Origin: Chromera velia
Lineage: Eukaryota; Sar; Chromeraceae
Length of the DNA stretch: 37,034 nt
Assembly (NCBI GenBank): GCA_018398765.1
Contig: JAHBMJ010001033.1
Span: 1 to 37,034, forward strand
Direction: 5' to 3'
The position numbers and the translations under genes are program-made. The notes below the pieces were generated by a model. The model saw only the letters and a list, made by a program, of their open reading frames with translations, was not told where the DNA came from and made no database searches. Shown here in pieces: positions 20,944 to 31,576 of this stretch; positions within the stretch are counted from its first letter, which is position 1, and the number at the start of each line of letters is the position of its first letter.

Positions 20944-21625
20944 TAATAATCGCTTTTTCTGCCAGCTTGAGAACTTTCCGGGGCCGGCCCGGATGCAAAA
21001 TGAAAATAACCGCCGCCGTTTGCACCCCTCCCTGCTGCCTGAAACAGTCAAACATCAGTCAATCCAATTTGGTTTCCTGCCCTTCGCTATCATACACGAT
21101 CAGCTGGCTGTACGTGTGGATTCGAGTGTGAACCTGATCACGCAAGACTTTCTTTGGATCGGTAGGAGAGTGCACTGAACACCTTTGTCGGCAGCAGACT
21201 GATCGAAAAAACGAACACGTGTGCACATTAAGCTTCCTGGTCAATTGGCAGATCTCGGGACGGTGTCGGTTGATTGAGCCGCTTCCTCAGCACCAGGACA
21301 ACAAAGGAAGCCCTTGATTCTCAAAGACACGGCCTTTAAATCGTTTCGCGAGTTCAGTGGCTTGTGTCAACACAAAAGAGAGAGGAGACCAAAAGCTATA
21401 GGACGTCAGCAATGCCGCCGCGTTTCTGAAAATCCAATCTCACCAACACCCAGATAGAAGAAATGGAGGAACTCGCCTAACCGACCCCCCTTCCCAATAA
21501 AAACCTAGAGACCGAGCTCCCCTGACTTCTAATTTTCAATCTCGGGCATATAGAAACAGACAGAAAGCCATACAGTTCTCTGAACACCCTTCTTTCACTC
21601 AGTCTGACAGAGGACCAACCAAGCC

Positions 21626-22933
21626 ATGTCCACCGCCTTTGCCCCTACACGTGTCCGTGCTTACTCGGAGTCTGTCCCCCCCCTCTACCGCCCGCCCGAA
21701 AGACCCCAGCCGCGCCCCCTCGCAGCCCCTCCTGAGGGAGGGACCCTCCCAGATTTCGACCTCCCTCCGCCGTCCTTCGAGGAGTCCGGCCTTGCTATGC
21801 CCAGAGGCGGGCAGTCGGGAATGCCCTTCGGGGTCTATGCCGCGTCTGCCCCTTCTGGAGGATTCCATGCCCCGGCAAGCCTCGCTGTACAAGGCGGAGG
21901 GGGCCGTCTGGACATCACCGGGGCACCTGGTCCCCCCCTCGCGCTAGATGAAGACATGGGAGACGAGGAAGAACAGTGCCAGTTCGAGATGGAAATGGAA
22001 GTAGGGGACGCCCTGCAAGCAGAGGCAGCAGGTGCCGGGGTGGCACCAACAGGAGAGGGTCTTGGGGGGGCTACAGCTCCCTTTGGTCAAATGATTGCGA
22101 ATCCTTACAGGGTGAGTGAGTGAGTGAGCGAGTGAGTGAGTGAGAGAGTGAGTAGTCACCAGTTGAAGTTTCTGATTCTTCTTTCCATTTGCGTCTCGTT
22201 TTTTCTGTTTTCTGCATCCTTCTGTTCATTCTGCCTTACAGGCCTTCTCTCTCTCTCTCTCCCCCTCACAGATTTCTGCATTGATTTCTTCGTTTCCCTC
22301 CCAGTTCGGCGACACTGATTTCTCGTGAGGAGCCCCCCCGAGAAAATATATAGTACCACCGCACGCAGCAGACATTTTTCTTGTTGTTGAAAGTGGAATA
22401 TATGCTTCGCACAAGACTGTTGAATACATCTTGATGGCCTTCTGTCTCTGTGTCTGTCACGGGCATGCTTCTGGAATGTCCCCCCGTGCATGAAGGAAGG
22501 GAAGTGCAGGACTTTCAGGAGTGTCACCAGGAAACAAATCCTTTTTCTTTCCTTCCTTCCTTCTTTCTTTCTTTTTTCTTTTCTTTCTTTCTTTCTTTCT
22601 TTCTCTCTTTCTTTCTTTCGTTCTTTCTTTCTTTTTTACTTTTTTGATTCCTTCGATCGATCTGTTTAATTGCGTGCGTGCGTGCAGGACTCTGTGTTCT
22701 CAGGAGTTGAGGATGTTCCTGGGCAGCCTTCTTCCTTTCAGGCTCACTCGCTCTCGAGTCGCCCTGCCCTTCTGGAGGCCGGGAGTGAGGGGGCTGCGGG
22801 GTTCTTCTGTGGGAGTCCTCTGTTGGACTCTTGTCTCCGTGAGATGAGGGGGACGGGGTCCTCCGGGTCGTCTCGGATCTCTGTGGGGGGGGGCGTGGGG
22901 GCTGGGCAGGAGCAGCTGGCTCCGGCCCCCTGA
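21626..22933 (+). CDS. Pro/Gly-rich acidic protein, two exons, unknown
   Basis: Exon 1 is 21626-22111 (162 codons, phase 0, strong donor GTGAGT). Exon 2 is 22688-22933 (acceptor GTGCAG, TGA stop), together 243 residues. The 576-base intron ends in (TTTC)n and then (GTGC)n running into the acceptor. The start is the first ATG after a stretch without obvious ORF. Residues 1-75 are Pro-rich (YRPPERPQPRPLAAPPEGG), the middle is Gly-rich, and an acidic Met/Glu-rich stretch (DMGDEEEQCQFEMEMEVGD) sits near residues 112-130. The C-terminal half is Ser/Gly-rich. No domain, membrane segment or signal peptide is seen, so it is probably an intrinsically disordered protein. A Tyr-containing GQMIANPYR motif lies at the splice junction. 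Function unknown. Confidence 0.62.
22548..22645 (+). repeat. (TTTC)n microsatellite in the intron of the 21626 gene
   Basis: About 90 bases of TTTC/CTTC units, pyrimidine-only on the sense strand, followed 30 bases later by a (GCGT)n run that ends in the exon 2 acceptor. Confidence 0.9.
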
Positions 22934-23594
22934 CTGATCATGGTGGGTGAATATGGAATGAAATGAAGGAAGGAAGGAGAGGAGAGAGGGAGAAAAGAGG
23001 AAGGCATTGCTCTCTCTCGTCTCGGGCTTCGGCACGGCCTGGCCTTGTAATGATATGGAATTAAGGCAGACAGACAGATAGACAGATAGAAAGGAAGAGA
23101 GGTAGATGGGAGAGAGACAGAGACATGCAGGCATACGGGATGCTGGCAGACAGGCGGAGAGAAGGAGAAAAAGACAATCAGGCAGAGAGAGAGAAAGAGA
23201 GACAGACAGACAGACAGGCAGACGGAGGCAGACAAGTATGCAGACAGGCATGGAGGAATGGAAAGATGAAAGAACAAACAAGCACGGCGGTGGAGCGGGA
23301 GATAAGTGAATGGCATGACATGTAAACGGCAAGGAGGCAAGGAAGGAAAGAAAGAGGAGATCCCCGGAAGCGAACTGACGATCATGGGTGCTGGGCCTGC
23401 CTGCCTGCCTGCCTGCAGAATGAAAAAAGATGGTCTCTTTCTTTCTTCACTTCTTTCTTTCTTCACTTCTTTCTTTATTCCACCCGGCCATCTATGCGTG
23501 AGAGAAGAGAAACCAAAATTATTTTGCCTGCCTGCCTGCCTGCCTGCCACTGTTGCTGCTGCCTGCCCTTTTTTACTATCTGCCTAGCTGACAG

Positions 23595-23834
23595 AATTTG
23601 CGTTGGTGGTTCCGTTTGCCTGTGGACAGAGGAAAGCTGTCAGCAAAAAGTAAACAGGCCACGAAGACGGTCAGACAGAACACACACAAAATATCGAGCC
23701 AACCCAAGGAAGGATGTTTAATCCGAAACACAGCGTCGCCTTCACGCACACTGTCTGCAGGCGGCACGGCTAGCCAGGCCCCGGAAGGAAGGAAGGAAGA
23801 AAGGAAGGAAAGAATGTGTCCCGTCTGGCCCTAA
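23595..23834 (+). CDS. Candidate terminal exon, unknown
   Basis: A pyrimidine-rich stretch ending in GCTGACAG gives a good acceptor just before 23595. The phase 0 frame then runs 79 codons to a TAA at 23832-23834. The middle reads as ordinary protein (KLSAKSKQATKTVRQNTHKI and EGCLIRNTASPSRTLSAGG), Lys/Ser/Thr-rich and probably disordered. The end decays into Arg/Lys/Glu repeats. No upstream exon of matching phase was identified, and the preceding gene ends 660 bases earlier on the same strand. Confidence 0.25.
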   Translation, partial: NLRWWFRLPVDRGKLSAKSKQATKTVRQNTHKISSQPKEGCLIRNTASPSRTLSAGGTASQAPEGRKEERKERMCPVWP

Positions 23835-24319
23835 TTTCGTTTGTTTGTTTCTTTGCTCGGTTGGTTGGTTCTGTTTCTCTTGGGGTGGAAGGAAGGAGGG
23901 GTCCTGAAATGAGAACAAGCTAGGAAGCGTGGAAGGACAACCAGGTAATTGGGGGTGAAAGAAAAGAAGGAAAATAACTAACGAGAGATGGGGGCGCAGT
24001 CGGGTAGGAGAGTCAGAAGAGGATTCAGAAGAAGGACTGACTCTAAGAGGCATCTGTCTTTTCTCGTTAAGCAGGCAGGGAGGGGAGGAGGGAGGGAGGG
24101 AGGTGAGATGATACATGAGGCATTCTTGACATCTTTTTCTTCTCGTCTTTGTCTGTGTTTGTTGGCCTTTGTCTTTGTGTCTTTGCCATGCGTTTGGATG
24201 GATTGATTGTTTGTGTATGTCTGTCTGTCTGTCTGTCTGTGAAGGTCCCACATAGGTTCATTTATTTTGTTGCTGCTTTGTGTATTCGTTCGCGCTTGTG
24301 CGCGCGTGTGTATGTGGTA

Positions 24320-24356
<37 letters not shown>
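24320..24356 (+). repeat. (GT)n microsatellite
   Basis: About 18 GT units on the plus strand, followed within 60 bases by (TCTG)n at 24408-24430. Confidence 0.9.
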
Positions 24357-24357
<1 letters not shown>

Positions 24358-26025
24358 TGCACGTATGTTTTTTTCTGTCTGTTTATTCGTCTCCGTGCTT
24401 CGCGTGTCTGTCTGTCTGTCTGTCTGTCTGTTTTGTCCGTCGATTGACCTGACAAGGCCGACTGACTGACTGCTCACACACATGCCTGCCTGCCTAGCTG
24501 TGCTTGTTGCGCAGAAAGGGAAAGAGAAAGAAGACCGCAGAACTCAAGAGTGTAAAAACCGGACCCTGCCACAAAAGATACTCTTCTCACTTTCCAAAAG
24601 GAAAAGCGCATATGAAGAAAGAAGAGAGAGTGAGTTATACGACCCGCGCAAGAATACGCGAAAAAAGAACTACATGCAGACGAAAAAAGAAAAGAAAGAA
24701 GGTAACAATGAAAAGAAAGATCAGACGAAAGAAAGAGTGTTCGCTTCCTAGCGTGAAGGAAGGAAGGAAGGAAGACACGAACGAACATGCAGAACAGAAC
24801 AGGGCACGACAGGAGCGAACGTGTCGTCTCTTTTGACCGATCCATCGCCTGTCTTGCGTGTCTGTCTGAAAGACAAGAAAGACCCAATTCAATTTTCCTC
24901 ACCCGCTTTCTTTCGCTCCTTTTTTTTGTCATTTACCACCCCGCCCCCCCTCTCTTTTGTCTCTGGCGCGGCAGTGGCTGGATGGGATTACTGATCGGTC
25001 GACAAAAGCAACAGAGAGAGCGGTCAAGTGATCATTCTCTATCCCTGCCGATTGCCTGAAAGTATTTTTTTATTTACGAAAGACCGAACCAACGATCGAT
25101 GCCTCCTCCCTCGTTCATTTGTTCCGATCTTGTTTGATTAATCTGATGAATTCAAACTTGCATGTCCCGTCAGTCAAATGGCAATTGATTGATTGGCTGA
25201 TGAAGGCCGGCACGCAGACTGACAGACAGACTGTCGGCAACCGGCCAGGCCTCGCACGCACACCTGGAGAAGAAAGAAGGATTTGGAAAAAACAAAAAGA
25301 AGAAGAAGAAAAGGCAACGAAGGGAGGGCAACCGGTCTTTGCCGTTGCGTGTCCCTTCCGATCAATCGATTGATTGATTGATTATTCCTTCTCGTCTGTC
25401 CGTTTTTTCGTTCCCTTTTTCTCCCCATCTGTTCTCTTTTTCTGCCCTTATTTCTGTCTTCCTTTCTTCCTTTTTCTGTTTGTCTCTCTGTCTTTCTGTT
25501 GTGTACATGCACAAAAGAAGGGAGAAGAAGAAACATACAGTCTGTCTGTCATTTTTTTTTCATTCTTCCTTTGTGGTGTCGACTCTTCCCCTTTTTCTTT
25601 CTCTCTGCCTTCGCGCCTGAATGTTGAGAGAGAGACTTCCTAGCTCCCCTCGCATTCCGACCTGCATGCAGTGCAGAGGGAGGGACGTGGTGGTATAAGG
25701 GAGGTCGTCTTTGTTTGGTACGTGTACTCGTTTGTCTGTTTGTTTTGTTTGTTTCCTCGTATGATTGCTGAACTGTTTACTTCTTCTTCGTTCTTGTGGT
25801 CTGTTCGTTGTGTCTTCTATCTGTCTCTTTTTGTTGCTGTGCCTGTGCCTGTGCCCGTTTTTTTAAATGGCTGGCGTCCGGCTGGGAGTGCTTTGGTGAC
25901 ATTGACATCGTCATTCTTTCATTGATGAGTGGCTGCTTTTGTCCTACATATTCCGTCTGTCTGTATATATGTGTTTGCGAGGTCCAACTTCGCGGAGCGA
26001 TTTTTCTTTCTGTTCATTTCATATC

Positions 26026-26226
26026 ATGACGACCGTACTGGGGGGTGGAGGGGGGAGGGGGGGGCATTGCTGCTGCTGCTCGTGGCATCGTGCTGCTGCT
26101 GGTGTTGTTCTTTCTGATGGTGGGCGTGAATCTGATGGGTAGGTGAGTTGAATTGCTCCCTGGGTGTTGTCGTGAGTGAGTGCATCAATCAGTCTTCTTT
26201 CCATGTCTTTCTTTCTTTCTTTCTTG

Positions 26227-26259
<33 letters not shown>

Positions 26260-26433
26260 TTTCTTGCAGGTTTCCTTCCTTCCTGCACACTTTCTCTTCT
26301 TTGTTCTGTCCGTCCATGGCGCAAGAAAGGGAGGAAAACTCATCTCCGTCTTTCCTGGCATGCCATGCCGAGTGGAAAGGAAAAGATACGTCCATCGCTG
26401 TTGCCTGTGCACGCCTGCTTTGTTCCCTCTGAC
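26026..26433 (+). CDS. Weak two-exon candidate with possible membrane segment
   Basis: A second exon at 26270-26433 is preceded by (CTTT)n and a TTCTTGCAG acceptor. In phase 2 it reads about 54 codons to a TGA, including SMAQEREENSSPSFLACHAE. Upstream, a strong donor (GTGAGT at 26143) also leaves phase 2 in the frame that reads GIVLLLVLFFLMVGVNLMG, a clear hydrophobic helix. That frame has no ATG before the helix and an in-frame TGA at 26027. A weaker donor (GTAGGT at 26139) lets the ATG at 26026 serve instead, in a Cys/Gly-rich frame. One of these may be real, or neither. Confidence 0.18.
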
Positions 26434-29392
26434 ACTACGCACCTGCAGGCAGGGACGCAGGCAGGCAGGCGTCTGTCTGCATGTCTGGTCGGTCAAGCTG
26501 TTTTGCGTCAGTCTTCCCGTCTGTGAGAGAGCACTGAATGAATGAAGGAAGCGGCTTGTATCTTGCGCGTGAGAGTGTGTGTGTGCACACGTTTGGGCTG
26601 GTCTGGTCTGGTCTGTTCTTCCGGCCGGATACAGGCAGGCAGGAGGGCCGGAGTGCAGAAGAACAAACGGCCCTTGCAAGCAAGACGAGAAAAGAGACAA
26701 GCTTGACAGGAGGAAAGAGAGAGAGATCATTTCATTGAGGTCAGACCAGAGAAGAAAAGAAACAGCGACAAGGGAAGTCGGGTTGACTCTAAAGACATCA
26801 CTTACTGACTTTTCACTCTTTGTGTAGCATTGAAAGCGCTGGCAGTCAGAGTGACATGGAAAGAACAAGGGCTCAAATTTGCAGAGAGGAGAGAGGTTGC
26901 TTTCAATCTGAATTGATGAGAGAAAGAAAGAAAATCTCTCGAGAAGAACGAGGGGCTGTCAGCATGACTTCACGCAGCCGGTGGCTTTGAGTCAGTGAAG
27001 CAAAGAAGACCTGCTGGCTGGTTCATTCACAGAGAGGGGAAAAGAGAGGGTGTACGGGTGGCAGCTCTCTCGTGTATGCATGAAAGGATGCGAGGGCGGA
27101 AAGAGGCAGGGTGGGTGTTGGGAGTGGATGGGGGGGGGTAGGGGGGCTCTGGACCTATCCTGACTGGCAGACGGACCGTGGTTGCATGAAGAGGAGGTGT
27201 ATGGATGGAACGGAAAGAAGCGGAAAGAAAAAAAAGCTCAAAGAGACGAATTAGAGAGAGCTTATCCTGCTTCCCCCCCTCCCTGCCTGGATGGGGGCTG
27301 TCTGTCTGCCGTTCTTCTGTCAAAGAAAAGAAAAGCATTTGTATGAATATCCATCCGTCCATCCGTGTTTCTCTTTCACTCTCTCTAGCCAGCCGTCTTG
27401 CTGTCCACCTCCCGGCTGAGAGACTTCCTTCCTTCCTGCTGTTGGGGCTCCGCGTGCCTGAGAGAGCAGAAAGAGAGAGCGACTGATCTGGCCCACAGGC
27501 ACAAAGCCAAGTTCGTTCAGTGCTTTTGTGTGGATGGGGGGATCGATGGATGGATGGCTGAGTTGCTTTGTTGATAATCTGCTTGCAGGGTCCATGGGGT
27601 GTGTGGGTTGGAGTAGCACGCAAAGTGGGGTCCTTCCTCCCTTCCTTGGTTTCTGTCTGTCTGTCTGTCTGTCTGTTTCTGTTTTTTTTTTCTTTTTTGT
27701 CTTGCTTGCTTTCTTTCTTTTGTTGTTTCTGACTTTCTGGCATGCTTCCCTTTCTTTGTGTGTGTCTCTCTACTTTCCTGTTTTTTCTGCCCTTCTCCGC
27801 TTACTCCTCTCTGGCTTCGGTTGCCTCACTCCTCCCTCCCTTTCTCCCTCCCTATACAACATCCTCCCTCCCTCCCTCCCTCCCTGCCCTCGATCCCGCT
27901 CGGTTGTTGACTTAGCACACAAGGAAGCACACTCACTACCTTCATGAGCACATGAGAGAGACATTGTGGGTCTGCATGGGTTCCGCAGCGCAAAGAAAAG
28001 ACGAAAGAGACGTCTGAGCTGAAAGAACTCTCGCCTCTCTCTCTCAACTGTGCAGAAAGAAATCGTCCGGGAGCAGGGAGAGCGAGAGAGGGGGAAGAGA
28101 GAGAGAGAGACTGTGGGAACGACACCCACTCACTCACTCTCAGCTGCTGCTATTAATATATTTTCCTGTCCTGTCTCCCCTCCTTCCCTCCCTTCTTTCC
28201 CTCCCTTGAAGAGCCTGTCCTGTCTCCCCTCCTTCCCTCCCTTCTTTCCCTTGCATGAAGAGGTACGGAAAGAGAGAATGGAACAGAAAAGATGGCGACG
28301 AGGCATGAAAGACAACGAGGGAGTTTGCTCCTTTTCCCACACATGATTTTAATGTTGCCACTCAGACCCCTTCATGCACCTGCGTCCTCTTCCCTTCCCT
28401 TTCCTTCCCTTTCCTTTGTTGTTGGCACAATCATCATGCAACCCCCAGAAGCTGTCCATGCAGACATGCAGATGACATCATGCAAGACAGGAGAGGAGAC
28501 AGCTAGGCGGACTCTCTCCCGTGTGCAGAAAAGAAAAGAAAAGAAGGGTAGGCAGGCAGGCAGGCAGGCAGGCAGCCCGGGAGAAAGGACATGCAGACGG
28601 TAGGAGGAACGTGTTCTTTCTGTTCGCACACATACTTTCTTTGAGCTTTTGTTGGTGCGCCTCTTGTCCGAAATGTCGAGGGCAGAGAGGAAGAAAGCAA
28701 AAGGGGGAAGCAGGGAGAAGGGGAGGGGGGACACGAGAGGGCTTTGCGTCTTGTCTGACTTTCTTTCGTCCACCGCTAGACTGGCTGTACGATGACGGAT
28801 AGAGAGAGAGAGAGTCCGTTTAATTGTCCCCCATCTTTCCCTCCTTGTCTTTCTCCATGATCTCCTTCCTTCACTGTCAGATCAATGCATTCGACTCATC
28901 TAAACAAAAACGCGATCGAGGGGGGTCTATCTCAAAAGAGAGAGAGATGCCAGACAACTTTCTTTGTATGAGACTCGTCCGCACGCACGTTCTTATTGCT
29001 GCCTGCCAGATGTTGATGAGAAGCTAGAGGGTTGGGGCGGGAATGGAATTCAGGGGAACGGCGGGAACTTTTCAAGAGAGAGAAACAAAAACAAACAAGT
29101 CGATCAGTCGGTACCTTTGGGGGCGATCGATCGATTGGCCGATGATGAACTGATCGGCTCACTCGATCACTCCAACTTGATTGATCACTTCGGTTCCTTT
29201 GCAGGATCGAATCGGCAGAGGATCGACTGACCTGATCGATGGATGGATCGATGGATCGATCCCGCGTGCTCTCTGTCTTTGCACATGCAGGGAGGGAGGG
29301 CGCAGTCGTTCGATCAAGCAGGTGTGTGTGTATGCGCATGCGTCCGTGCATGTTGGATCCATCACACGCTGTCGGACGGCAGGGGTGGGTGC

Positions 29393-29665
29393 ATGGGAGA
29401 CGCGCGGGCGGTGGGGGGGGAACTGGGGGTTGGGGTTAAAAGAGTTGCCTGCCTGGGGGCGGGCCCTCGGGACAGCTTCCCCGCATGGGATGGGAATGTG
29501 GGAGGTCCGGTCTTGGACGTGGAGTTAGAGGAGGGCGCGGTGTGTGTACCAAAGATGAAGATGGAGGGAAAAGGGAAAAAACAAGTCCATGTAACAAAGG
29601 TCAAAAGCGATGAAGCGGTGTATAAGTACATGGCGTTGTTGTGTAGATTCATGTTTCTTTCCTAA
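29393..29665 (+). CDS. Candidate 3' exon or small ORF, unknown
   Basis: From an ATG at 29393, 90 codons run to a TAA at 29663-29665. The C-terminal half is convincingly protein-like: GGPVLDVELEEGAVCVPKMK followed by a Lys-rich segment and SDEAVYKYMALLCRFMFLS. A CAG acceptor candidate (GGACGGCAG) lies about 11 bases before the ATG, so it may be the last exon of a gene extending left. It sits at the exact edge where GC-balanced DNA passes into the AT-rich repeat block. No domain recognised. Confidence 0.35.
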   Translation: MGDARAVGGELGVGVKRVACLGAGPRDSFPAWDGNVGGPVLDVELEEGAVCVPKMKMEGKGKKQVHVTKVKSDEAVYKYMALLCRFMFLS

Positions 29666-30511
29666 CCAACCCATACCGTAGTATGGAGATCGTTTAGAGC
29701 TTTGTATCTTAATTTCTAAAATGTTTGTGGATCTAGCAAGCTTTAGAACTCCAATTCCTACTCTTACAGTCCTACTCCAATCTAGACTCCAATTCTCTAG
29801 TCCAGTTTTGATATTAATTTACACTATAGTATTTAAAACTTTTTAGAACATTGATTGATTTTGATTGATTGATTGATATGTTCCGCCCTAGGGCCTTCCC
29901 GCTATGTCTATCTGTCGCCAGAGCTAGCAGGGCGGGGCGTTCCCCAGCCTAACATCTTTATCTATGTATAGACCTAAGACGGTAGTAAGACCTTTTCAAT
30001 AGGAAAGCATAGGTTGATTTATAAATTATACTAGGAGGTCCTGTGACGTGAACTTCTGTCTCTACTAGCGAATTTTAAACTAGAAGTATAAGTAATTCAA
30101 AAACACTGACCGTTATAGTACATTATACACTTTTGCCGGCTTCTGGGCCGTTTTATCTCAGTTAAAAATTGTCTTATTATTAACTCTTATATGTAAGAGT
30201 CATCTTCAACTAAGTAGTTATGCAAACAACAGTCAGATGGGATCTACCCGTTATTCAATTAAGGCTCAGACCTAGATCGACTCTATAGGGGGGGGGCAAA
30301 CCATGGGGGGAGGGTTGAATCAATTTGCAAAGCCTGTGAAGAGAGAAGTTGGGAGAAATTGATTGATGATCCAATTTGTGAGGTAATTGCCAGGAGTCTG
30401 GGCTTGTGGAGCACTTAAGGTGACTTAACTAGAATTGGTATCGCTTAGCTCGGCGGCCTCGGCCTGCGTGAGAATGGAATGGCTCGCGGGCGCGCGCGTA
30501 GACTGACTCAT
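29666..30511. other. AT-rich intergenic region
   Basis: No ORF of interest on either strand. It holds the (GATT)n-linked motif at 29851-29889, short G-runs near 30288-30310 and a GCGCGCGCG tract at 30490-30498 just before the second LTR element. Confidence 0.6.
29851..29889 (-). repeat. Retroposon-like 3' tail, copy A
   Basis: Read on the minus strand, AGGGCGGAACATATC is followed directly by (AATC)n. The same 15-mer plus AATC repeats occurs on the plus strand at 36741-36793. A fixed sequence ending in a simple repeat that starts at the same base in both copies is what 5'-truncated LINE or SINE insertions look like. The upstream sequences differ, so the shared part is only the extreme 3' end. 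Confidence 0.45.
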
Positions 30512-30761
30512 CATAGGGATGTAGGCCCTCAGCTAGTCGTAGCTGGGATCAGCTCCTACATACGGATGAAGGTTCTGTCATACATGGGTAGTTCTGCTAT
30601 CTCTGTTCTGTAAGATAAACAACAGATGTCTTCATAGAGACTGCATGCTGCACAATTGATTCCCGGCCATGCAGCATACATGTATGCGCCCTACGCACGT
30701 TATGCGCACGTACTTCATTTCATCCTGATACAACTGCTTGTCAGACCTTCACAACGCTACG
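30512..30761 (-). repeat. 3' LTR of element 2
   Basis: 250 bases starting CATAGGGATGTAGG on the plus strand and ending CAACGCTACG. It contains an ATGTAGG...CCTACAT inverted repeat near its left end. The matching copy is 33168-33421. Confidence 0.85.
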
Positions 30762-30774
30762 TGCCCCCTCCCTC
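30762..30774 (-). other. Polypurine tract of element 2
   Basis: On the minus strand GAGGGAGGGGGCA directly precedes the 3' LTR start, the expected plus-strand priming site. It agrees with the minus-strand orientation of the ORF. Confidence 0.6.
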
Positions 30775-30973
30775 GAGAGTGGCGTCCCGCCACTTCATCA
30801 GCATGAGGCAATTTGATCTGAAAAAGGCGTGGTCCATACAGAACGGTCTCGAATCTATGCAAACCACCTCAAGTCATTTTCTCCTTCTTCCAGCCTTTGC
30901 TGCTGATTAGGCTTATGACGACTGATTGTAACTGATTGCAAAGCAGGCTCTCTTTTCTCACATGAAAAGCGGG

Positions 30974-31053
30974 ATAAAAAATTGTTCACAGGATTTGAAC
31001 CTGGAATGCAGCAGCACATGAGATAAACTGTTTCTCTGATTGGCTAAATTTTT
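30974..31053 (-). ncRNA. tRNA-like Pol III promoter boxes with T6 terminator
   Basis: On the minus strand GGTTCAAATCC (31001-30991) fits the B-box consensus GGTTCRANTCC. TAGCCAATCAGA (31046-31035) fits the A-box with two mismatches. They are 33 bases apart, as in a tRNA, and a run of six T follows at about 30980-30975. The flanking bases do not fold into acceptor, D or anticodon stems, so it is not a functional tRNA. It may be a tRNA-derived relic or a fortuitous match, within the region between the element 2 ORF and its 3' LTR. Confidence 0.25.
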
Positions 31054-31576
31054 TAAATCCGTAGCCAATACAGCCATCTCTGCCTACTTCAACTCTTGCT
31101 CTCTCTTTTTTCTGATCGATCTGAATGTCTGCCTTATTCCAGCCATCATACTGCACAAACAGAGTCTTCCCTTTCTGGCCGTCACTCACTGTCAGCTCTT
31201 CTTCTCTTTCTCTCTTTGCTCTGTCTCCTTACTGCATGCCACCTGCTTCCGTCTCCTCCCTTCCTTTCTCACCCACACCGTGCCCCCTTCCTCCAACGCC
31301 GCGTCCCGCGGCCGAGCAAAGGCACGCAACGATTGAAACGATCACCGAGAAAAACAAATTGCTGCTCAACGCAGGTGGGAAAAGTACAGACATGCAGACA
31401 GAACCAAACAGACGCAAAAAACCAAAGCAACCGCGTGTTAAAACGAAATGAAAGGATGTGAACGGACAGAAAAAAAGAAGCGTTGGAATGCGACTGTGAA
31501 TGTATTCCGTCTCCAACTCTGGCCCACACACTTCATGACACACCCTTTAACGAAACGTTGCCATCGCATACTGTGC

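Larger units (their letters stand above)
19555..21625. other. Divergent intergenic region between YbjN gene and 21626 gene
   Basis: This 2.07 kb stretch separates two divergently transcribed genes, so it should carry both promoters. It contains an unassigned plus-strand ORF (19750-20028), a 19-base assembly gap, E2F-like sites, a 20-base direct repeat, and several GCATGC/ATCGAT palindromes (for example 20044-20061). Few microsatellites occur here, unlike the flanking DNA. Confidence 0.6.
22934..29392. other. Long microsatellite-rich region with weak exon candidates
   Basis: No gene can be firmly supported across 6.4 kb. The plus strand is mostly pyrimidine-rich with TCTG, CTTT and GT repeats, which by analogy with the supported genes hints at transcription on the plus strand. 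Candidates at 23595-23834 and 26026-26433 are listed separately. Notable tracts: (CAGA)n at 23068-23090 and 23200-23225, (CTGT)n at 24218-24240 and 24408-24430, (GT)n at 24320-24356, (CTTT)n at 26207-26266, (CTGT)n at 27654-27676, (GGCA)n at 28550-28573, and a 43-base CCTGTCCTGTCTCCCC-type direct repeat at about 28165-28250. ORFs of 80-270 codons here are low complexity. Confidence 0.5.

Noticed and set aside
22700-23550. 210- and 268-codon minus-strand ORFs
   Set aside because: They overlap exon 2 of the plus-strand gene and continue through CAGACAGA and TGCCTGCC tracts; composition is Ser/Leu/Pro/Cys repeat-driven.
26185-26868. 227-codon minus-strand ORF
   Set aside because: Although it has a CTGCAG acceptor-like site near 26446, it ends in a Lys/Glu run from (AAAG)n, and no phase-compatible partner exon was found. 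The pyrimidine bias of the region favours the plus strand.
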